Origin: Scatosoma sp045588185 | GTDB taxonomy: Bacteria > Bacillota > Clostridia > Christensenellales > Borkfalkiaceae | Length of the DNA: 11,506 nucleotides | Direction: 5' to 3' | Assembly: GCA_045588185.1 (NCBI GenBank) | Contig: JAZNDR010000072.1 | Location: forward strand, 1 to 11,506 | In this document: positions 8,609-11,506 of the stretch, in pieces | How the letters are laid out: each line of letters opens with the position of its first letter | Numbering within the stretch: the stretch's first letter is position 1 | Position numbers and translations under genes: made by a program | The notes under the pieces: model-generated | What the model was told of the DNA's origin: nothing | The model's database searches: none | The model's input: only the letters and a program-made list of their open reading frames with translations

Positions 8609-8962
8609 TTATTCTTCTATTTCTTCCCATTTTGCATACAGCGTCAAATCGGAATGTACCTCGTCGGTGGCGGTATTCCATTGATAGGTGTAACTTTCGT
8701 CGGTGTACCAACCTAAAAACCGCCAATGGTTGTTATAATTGCCTAAATCTATATTGCCGATAACGTCGCCATCTTCCACTTCAACGGTTGCAACGTGGTA
8801 CAAATAGCGCGTGCTCCCGTCGCCAGTAATTTCCAATATGGATTTTGGATAGGGCATAGTAGGCGACATTGCTTTTACGGTGTGCGTATCTTCTTTGCAC
8901 CCTGCAAAAAGCGTGCAAATAAGCATAATTGCGAAAATGATAGATAAAAAGCGTTTTTTCAT
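8609..8962 (-). CDS. Small lipoprotein with an InlB B-repeat (Listeria-Bacteroides repeat)
   Basis: 117 aa. The N-terminus MKKRF plus a hydrophobic stretch and L-F-A-G-C22 is a lipoprotein signal; cleavage before Cys22 would leave a 96-aa lipid-anchored mature protein on the outer face of the membrane. Residues about 55-112 form one InlB B-repeat (Flg_new) unit, seen as 'FLGWYTDESYTYQW...DLTLYAKW'. This ubiquitin-like beta fold is common in Gram-positive surface proteins. The start is fixed by GGAGGT at 8971-8976 (minus strand), 8 nt upstream. The gene overlaps nothing and follows the 54-aa membrane protein by 15 nt, so the two form an operon. It points against the structural genes. Phage-encoded lipoproteins expressed from the lysogen often alter the cell surface or block superinfection; that role here is inferred. 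Confidence 0.85.
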   Translation of the reverse strand: MKKRFLSIIFAIMLICTLFAGCKEDTHTVKAMSPTMPYPKSILEITGDGSTRYLYHVATVEVEDGDVIGNIDLGNYNNHWRFLGWYTDESYTYQWNTATDEVHSDLTLYAKWEEIEE

Positions 8963-8977
8963 AGAAAAATACCTCCG

Positions 8978-9142
8978 TTATAGTTTGAAAATAGCGCAAA
9001 AAATAATAACAACAAAAATAAATACTGTGTACCCCAAAATACTCAAAACGTCGCTTATGTAATCGCCCTTACCTCTACGGGGCGCGATTAAAGGCAGTAT
9101 AAGGACGGCACCGATATAAATTAGCAATGCTTTCCACCACAT
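8978..9142 (-). CDS. 54-aa membrane protein, two predicted helices
   Basis: The protein starts MWWKALLIYIG and has two hydrophobic segments (about residues 4-20 and 32-52) joined by a short basic loop 'PRRGKGDY'. The positive loop suggests both ends face outward or periplasm-like space and the loop is cytoplasmic. The ATG at 9142 is chosen because a GGGTGG element lies 5 nt upstream; an upstream in-frame TTG at 9175 lies inside the terminator hairpin and lacks a ribosome binding site. Its stop is 2 nt from the lipoprotein's ribosome binding site, indicating co-transcription. I do not recognise the family. Alternatives are a holin-like protein or a partner of the lipoprotein in membrane exclusion. 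The coding start lies only 18 nt after an intrinsic terminator, so expression probably depends on read-through or controlled antitermination. Confidence 0.65.
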   Translation of the reverse strand: MWWKALLIYIGAVLILPLIAPRRGKGDYISDVLSILGYTVFIFVVIIFCAIFKL

Positions 9143-9160
9143 ACAAACCACCCTGTAAAT

Positions 9161-9189
9161 AAAAAAATGCGCCAACCGAAGTTAGCGCA
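9161..9189 (-). terminator. Intrinsic terminator with UUCG tetraloop before the membrane-protein gene
   Basis: On the minus strand TGCGCTAAC, loop TTCG, GTTGGCGCA form a 9-bp stem (one G-U pair) closed by C(UUCG)G, followed directly by seven T's (9161-9167). On the + strand there is no T-tract and the G-U becomes a mismatch, so it acts leftward. It ends the structured RNA just upstream of the two-gene operon. Confidence 0.85.
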
Positions 9190-9190
9190 C

Positions 9191-9222
9191 CAAAAACGCA
9201 AACCCGATTGTCGCCAAACAAC
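9191..9222 (-). repeat. Repeat copy 1, inside the structured RNA (antisense to the zinc-ribbon leader)
   Basis: On the + strand this 32-nt stretch matches 9556-9584: identical CAAAAAC and CCCGATTGTCGCCA blocks, two A-to-G substitutions and two small gaps (27 identities). Because it is transcribed leftward, its RNA is the complement of copy 2. Both substitutions give G-U pairs in the predicted duplex. Confidence 0.8.
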
Positions 9223-9381
9223 TTACAGGACACGTGCTATATGTAAATTCTATCCCGTGAAATTTGCGTTTTTATCCAAATTAAAACGGATAGAATTATA
9301 GCCAAAAATAGAGCATATAACACCCTTTCAATAAAAAGGGCGTGCACGCGTTTTTTCTTTTGTAAGTTATTTGGCAATACA

Positions 9382-9410
9382 AGTATAGCATAAAACACCG
9401 TTTTTGGCAA
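9382..9410 (-). promoter_or_regulatory. Minus-strand sigma-A type promoter for the structured RNA
   Basis: Read leftward: TTGCCA (-35, 9405-9410), a 17-nt spacer, then TATACT (-10, 9382-9387), preceded by TGC so the -10 is of the extended type. The predicted start about 7 nt further is near 9375, exactly where the closing helix of the structured RNA begins. Confidence 0.75.
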
Positions 9411-9494
9411 TGATTTTTTAGAATTGAAAAAGATTTTTGCGGAAAAAATGTTAAAAAGGCAAGTAAAAACGCGCGCGGTAGGATTTTTATAGGG

Positions 9495-9522
9495 TTATTT
9501 TGAGTAAAATGCGTGTTATAAT
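9495..9522 (+). promoter_or_regulatory. Plus-strand extended -10 promoter for the zinc-ribbon gene
   Basis: TGTTATAAT at 9514-9522 is a perfect extended -10 element. The -35 is poor (TTATTT at 9495-9500, 16-nt spacer), as is usual for extended -10 promoters. The predicted start near 9529 gives a leader of about 78 nt. The -10 lies in an imperfect palindrome (9511-9528). Confidence 0.65.
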
Positions 9523-9528
9523 ATACGC
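9511..9528. promoter_or_regulatory. Imperfect palindrome over the -10 box, possible operator
   Basis: GCGTGTTATAATATACGC has arms GCGT / ACGC plus one further matched pair outside a TTATAATA core. Binding of a dimeric repressor here would cover the -10 element. A chance A/T core makes this uncertain. Confidence 0.35.
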
Positions 9529-9533
9529 AAAGA

Positions 9534-9584
9534 CTTGTTTTATACTCAAAAAAGGCAAAAACAAGCCCGATTGTCGCCAGCAAC
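9534..9584 (+). promoter_or_regulatory. Leader hairpin and repeat copy 2 upstream of the zinc-ribbon gene
   Basis: CTTGTTTT (9534-9541) and AAAACAAG (9558-9565) form a perfect 8-bp stem in the mRNA leader. Repeat copy 2 (9556-9584) overlaps the 3' side of this stem and ends 7 nt before the ribosome binding site AAGGAG at 9592-9597. Pairing with the minus-strand RNA would open the hairpin and place a duplex next to the ribosome site. Confidence 0.6.
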
Positions 9585-9606
9585 CACGAAAAAGGAGCGT
9601 GTTTAT

Positions 9607-9774
9607 ATGATTTCGCTTGTCGAAATTTCCAAAAATACGGAGGTAAAGAAAGCAATTTGCCCCCAATGCAAAAAGACTATTCACTCTATCGGTTTTAAGA
9701 AAGGTAGTACCTGCAACGGAATTACGGTTGTTTGCAAATTTTGTGGACGGGTGTTTGAAGTAAAAGCCGATTAA
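9607..9774 (+). CDS. 55-aa Com-like zinc-ribbon protein
   Basis: Starts MISLVEISKN. Two Cys pairs, C-P-Q-C and C-K-F-C-G, separated by about 20 residues with a strand-rich 'IHSIGFKKGS...GITVV' between, make a zinc ribbon. The layout resembles the small Com family of Mu-like phages; Mu Com binds mom mRNA to switch on translation, but family membership here is only suggestive. The ATG at 9607 is chosen because AAGGAG stands 9 nt upstream. The frame is open further up to a TTG at 9535, but that extension has no ribosome binding site and runs through the leader hairpin. A nucleic-acid-binding regulatory role is likely. It has its own promoter and a leader complementary to the divergent RNA, so it may belong to the same regulatory unit. 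Confidence 0.7.
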   Translation: MISLVEISKNTEVKKAICPQCKKTIHSIGFKKGSTCNGITVVCKFCGRVFEVKAD

Positions 9775-9827
9775 AATAGCAAAACCAACTAAATTAAAGT
9801 GCATTTGTGCCAAAATCCGAGAGATTT

Positions 9828-9872
9828 GTGCCTCCTAACCTTGCCAGTAAGGTTTTAGGGGGCACATTTTCT
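9828..9872 (+). terminator. Long hairpin, probable (partial) terminator after the zinc-ribbon gene
   Basis: GTGCCTCCTAACCTT pairs with AAGGTTTTAGGGGGCAC through 15 bp with a TT bulge and loop GCCAG, followed by ATTTTCT. The T-tract is interrupted, so termination may be incomplete and some transcripts may continue into the head genes. A T-G pair favours the + strand. A 9-nt repeat ATTTGTGCC at 9803-9811 and 9824-9832 gives a second sequence able to pair with the GGCAC arm, so an alternative fold is possible. Confidence 0.6.
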
Positions 9873-9901
9873 ATAAAATTACAAAAAGGAGGCTGTAAAT
9901 T

Positions 9902-10033
9902 ATGAAGAATAGCAAAGGTAATCCCTACGCGACCAACAAAGGCGGAGTAATCAAAGCCCCTAAACCCGTAACCGACCAGCCGAAGGCGGACGTGGTAAAG
10001 GGCTCCGACCTTCGTAGCGGCAAGAAGAAATAA
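9902..10033 (+). CDS. 43-aa basic hypothetical protein
   Basis: Reads MKNSKGNPYATNKGGVIKAP and ends SGKKK. AAGGAGG at 9886-9892 stands 9 nt before the ATG, the same arrangement as the head genes that follow. It is Lys/Gly/Pro-rich, lacks hydrophobic segments and is probably unstructured. Position directly before the scaffold gene (35 nt gap) suggests a small head-assembly or packaging accessory. I do not recognise a family. Confidence 0.65.
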   Translation: MKNSKGNPYATNKGGVIKAPKPVTDQPKADVVKGSDLRSGKKK

Positions 10034-10068
10034 GCACCAAAACCAAAAATAACAGGAGGACATAAAAA

Positions 10069-10971
10069 ATGGCTGGACTTATTGACGAAAGAAAGGAAGA
10101 AATCGACGAGTTGGAAACGGAAGAACTCGAAGAAACCGAAGTAGTTGACAACGACGAGGGTATTGACCTTGACGGCGACCAAGACGAGGACGTTGACGCG
10201 GAAATCGAGGAAGAAGAAACCGACGCGGACGATTTAGAAGAATCCGACGAGGGCGAAGAACTGGACGACCCCGACGAGGAAGAAGAAACCGACGAAGAAG
10301 AAACGGACGGCGAGGACGACGAAGAAATCGACCAAGAGGATACGCAGGTTAGCGATAAAGACGCTAAAATCGCGGAACTTGAAAGCCAAAACGAGGCGGC
10401 GAAACTTGGACGTGCAAAGTTTGAAAAGCAAGTCAAAGATACGCTGGAAATGTTGGGCATTAAGGTTGATGGCGACGTTACGGAGGCACTCGACCGTGTA
10501 GCGGCTGAAACGCAAGGTAAAACCCTTGAAGAATACCGCAAAGAGAAGAACGAAAAAGCGGAACTGGAAACCGCAAAACAAACGTTGGCGCGTCAACGCT
10601 TTGAACAGTTGGCGGCGAGCGACCTTGCGGAACTTAAAAAATCTTTCCCCGACTTGTTGCAGGTGGATAATATCCGAAACTGTTTCAAGAGTATGGAGGA
10701 TTTCGTCCAGTTTGGCAAGTTGCGCGATTCGGGCGTAGCCCCCAAAAATGCCTATATGGCGGTAAACGGGGAACAGGTACGAACGGCGCAGGCGCAAGCG
10801 GCGCAAAAGAAAGTGGCAGGCGACGGTAAAAGGCATATCACGTCCGTTGCTCCCAAAAAAGCCTCCGACAATAACGTGGTTATGCCGAAAGAAACCCTGT
10901 TAGAGTGGCGAGATAATTTCCCCGAACTCACGGACGCGGAAATCCGCAAACTCTACAAGGAAACGTTATAA
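10069..10971 (+). CDS. Phage capsid scaffolding-type protein
   Basis: 300 aa. Residues 1 to about 95 are extremely acidic (long Asp/Glu runs), followed by a coiled-coil segment ('AKIAELESQNEAAKLGRAKFEKQ', about 98-125), a helical charged middle and a small C-terminal motif 'LLEWRDNFPELTDAEIRKLYKE'. Acidic N-terminus, coiled coil and short C-terminal helix directly before decoration and capsid genes are typical of scaffolding proteins that guide procapsid assembly and leave before DNA packaging. AGGAGG at 10054-10059 supports the ATG. No protease triad is visible, so removal without self-cleavage, or by a protease elsewhere, is expected. Identification is by architecture and order, not by a family signature. 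Confidence 0.75.
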   Translation: MAGLIDERKEEIDELETEELEETEVVDNDEGIDLDGDQDEDVDAEIEEEETDADDLEESDEGEELDDPDEEEETDEEETDGEDDEEIDQEDTQVSDKDAKIAELESQNEAAKLGRAKFEKQVKDTLEMLGIKVDGDVTEALDRVAAETQGKTLEEYRKEKNEKAELETAKQTLARQRFEQLAASDLAELKKSFPDLLQVDNIRNCFKSMEDFVQFGKLRDSGVAPKNAYMAVNGEQVRTAQAQAAQKKVAGDGKRHITSVAPKKASDNNVVMPKETLLEWRDNFPELTDAEIRKLYKETL

Positions 10972-10998
10972 AAATCTACAAATAAGGAGCAAAGAACT

Positions 10999-11412
10999 AT
11001 GTTCAATTTAAGAAAAATTGTAAACGGTAGAATGAACGTACCCGAACCCGAATATTTGCCGACCACGCCGTCGGTGGAATATACGGAGGGTATGGCACTC
11101 GTTTTATCGGGTGGCAAGCTCGCAAAAGCTACGGGCACCACGAAACCTACGCATATCTCAATGAAAACGTACAAGGCACCTGCTACGGGTAACGAAGATT
11201 TGCCCGTAATGAGAATCGAGAAAAATATGGTGTTTGCCGCACCTGTTACGTTCTCGTCCACCGCAAACCCCGTTGTGCTCGGCACCAAACTCACTATCGC
11301 AACTGACAGCTTGGGCGTTACCGACGTAACGACCAGCGGCGTTGCAACCGTAGTAGATACTCTTTCCGTAGGCACCACCAGCGGCGAAGAAATCCACGTA
11401 ATTTTTGAGTAA
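10999..11412 (+). CDS. Probable head decoration (capsid cement) protein
   Basis: 137 aa, beta-rich, Thr/Val/Gly-heavy, no Cys. 'SVEYTEGMALVLSGGKLAKATGTTKPTHISM' resembles the start of many small phage head-decoration proteins. AAGGAG at 10984-10989 lies 9 nt before the ATG. The gap after the scaffold gene is 27 nt and the next start follows 22 nt after its stop, as in one operon. Scaffold, decoration, capsid is a common order. The name rests on order, size and composition. Confidence 0.6.
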   Translation: MFNLRKIVNGRMNVPEPEYLPTTPSVEYTEGMALVLSGGKLAKATGTTKPTHISMKTYKAPATGNEDLPVMRIEKNMVFAAPVTFSSTANPVVLGTKLTIATDSLGVTDVTTSGVATVVDTLSVGTTSGEEIHVIFE

Positions 11413-11434
11413 TTCAAAGGAGGAATAAAGAATT

Positions 11435-11506
11435 ATGCCTAATATCGTATATTCTAAACTTTCGGGCAAAAACGACCCTATTTACGGGAAGTTTGAACAC
11501 CCGATT
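11435..11506 (+). CDS. Probable major capsid protein, 3' partial
   Basis: Only 24 codons are in the window: MPNIVYSKLSGKNDPIYGKF followed by EHPI. AAAGGAGG at 11416-11423 is the strongest ribosome binding site here, fitting a highly made protein. The opening 'YSKL.G..DPIYGK.E.PI' resembles N-termini of major capsid proteins of related phages as I remember them, and the position after scaffold and decoration genes agrees. Confidence 0.6.
   Translation, partial: MPNIVYSKLSGKNDPIYGKFEHPI

Larger units (their letters stand above)
9161..9375 (-). ncRNA. Candidate structured RNA / attenuator leader (about 215 nt)
   Basis: A minus-strand transcript starting near 9375 would begin with one side of a 15-bp closing helix (9361-9375 with 9213-9227). 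Its single mispair on the + strand (C/A) becomes a G-U pair on the minus strand, favouring leftward transcription. Inside are a hairpin CCCTTT/AAAGGG at about 9324-9340 and a long arm: 10 bp (9246-9255 with 9288-9297), a 5-bp GCTAT/ATAGC extension across a 5-nt bulge, and a 6-bp apical AATTTG/CAAATT stem. The RNA ends at an intrinsic terminator whose T-tract finishes 18 nt before the membrane-protein start. The closing helix's 3' side (GUUUGGCG, 9212-9219) can alternatively pair with the terminator's 5' arm (CGCUAAC, 9181-9187), the logic of a switch. It matches no RNA family I know. Confidence 0.65.
9143..9606. other. 464-nt gene-free divergent regulatory region
   Basis: No convincing protein gene lies here. 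From left to right it holds a minus-strand terminator (9161-9189), a densely folded segment (9190-9375), a minus-strand promoter (9382-9410), an A/T-rich stretch without a recognised signal (9411-9494), a + strand promoter (9495-9522) and the leader of the zinc-ribbon gene (9529-9606). An 8-nt repeat TTGGCAAT occurs at 9371-9378 and 9404-9411, bracketing the minus-strand promoter core; it could be a regulator site. Confidence 0.7.

Noticed and set aside
9143..9175. TTG at 9175 as start of the membrane protein (65 aa)
   Set aside because: The codon lies in the terminator stem; the ATG at 9142 with GGGTGG upstream and MWWK start is more plausible.
9340..9356. GCGTGCACGC palindrome followed by six T's as a + strand terminator
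   Set aside because: The palindrome has no loop; only a 3-bp stem could form, too weak for termination.
9191..9584. The repeated CCCGATTGTCGCCA as a CRISPR repeat or attachment-site pair
   Set aside because: There are only two copies about 360 nt apart with functional elements between, no array, no cas genes and no integrase in the window.
9535..9606. TTG at 9535 as start of the zinc-ribbon protein (79 aa)
   Set aside because: It has no ribosome binding site, lies within the leader hairpin, and the ATG at 9607 has AAGGAG at the proper distance.
9872..9877. TATAAA as a -10 box of a promoter for the head genes
   Set aside because: No -35 or extended -10 element lies at a suitable distance; it is part of the A/T-rich tail of the preceding hairpin.
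9960..10541. 193-aa Ser-rich minus-strand open frame
   Set aside because: It is the antisense of the Asp/Glu-rich scaffold N-terminus (GAC/GAA codons read backwards give Ser/Val/Phe runs) and crosses the supported 43-aa gene.

Overview
The window is a piece of a tailed-phage (or prophage) virion-structure region, most likely from a phage of a Gram-positive gut-type Firmicutes/Clostridia host. The host guess rests on strong AGGAGG-type ribosome binding sites, standard-code genes with TAA stops, a Gram-positive-style lipoprotein, and polyvalent-protein modules of the kind seen in phages and conjugative elements of such bacteria. No rRNA, tRNA, CRISPR array, integrase or transposase is visible.

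Layout. From the left edge to 8573 on the + strand runs one giant open frame (2,856 codons visible, 5' end outside the window). It is a 'polyvalent' protein, a train of modules joined by Lys/Thr-rich linkers: a MutS domain-I-like mismatch-recognition module, an LPD1-type zincin (HEWWH), a second zincin (HELTH), an LPD3-like module, an ADP-ribosyltransferase (H-Y-E) and an LPD38-like C-terminal region. Four [KR]-Y-A-[LV] motifs sit at module boundaries. Such proteins are thought to be carried in the virion and injected with the DNA, where their enzymes act on host targets.

Between this gene and the capsid genes lies a block of different character (about 8577-9775). A bidirectional terminator is followed by two minus-strand genes, a lipoprotein with an InlB B-repeat and a 54-aa two-helix membrane protein. 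Upstream of these is a 464-nt gene-free region. It contains a minus-strand promoter, a strongly folded candidate RNA of about 215 nt, and an intrinsic terminator with a UUCG loop just before the membrane-protein start. A divergent + strand promoter then drives a 55-aa Com-like zinc-ribbon protein. The folded RNA contains a segment complementary to the 5' leader of the zinc-ribbon mRNA (14 contiguous pairs, about 29 pairs overall with small bulges and two G-U pairs). This RNA, as leader switch, trans-acting antisense RNA or both, is the most interesting object in the window.

From 9902 to the right edge are closely spaced + strand genes, each with a strong ribosome binding site: a 43-aa basic protein, a capsid scaffolding-type protein with a very acidic N-terminus, a 137-aa probable head decoration protein, and the first 24 codons of a probable major capsid protein. 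This is a normal head-assembly order. The lipoprotein/membrane-protein/RNA/zinc-ribbon block looks like an independently transcribed 'moron' cassette placed between the injected protein and the capsid genes.
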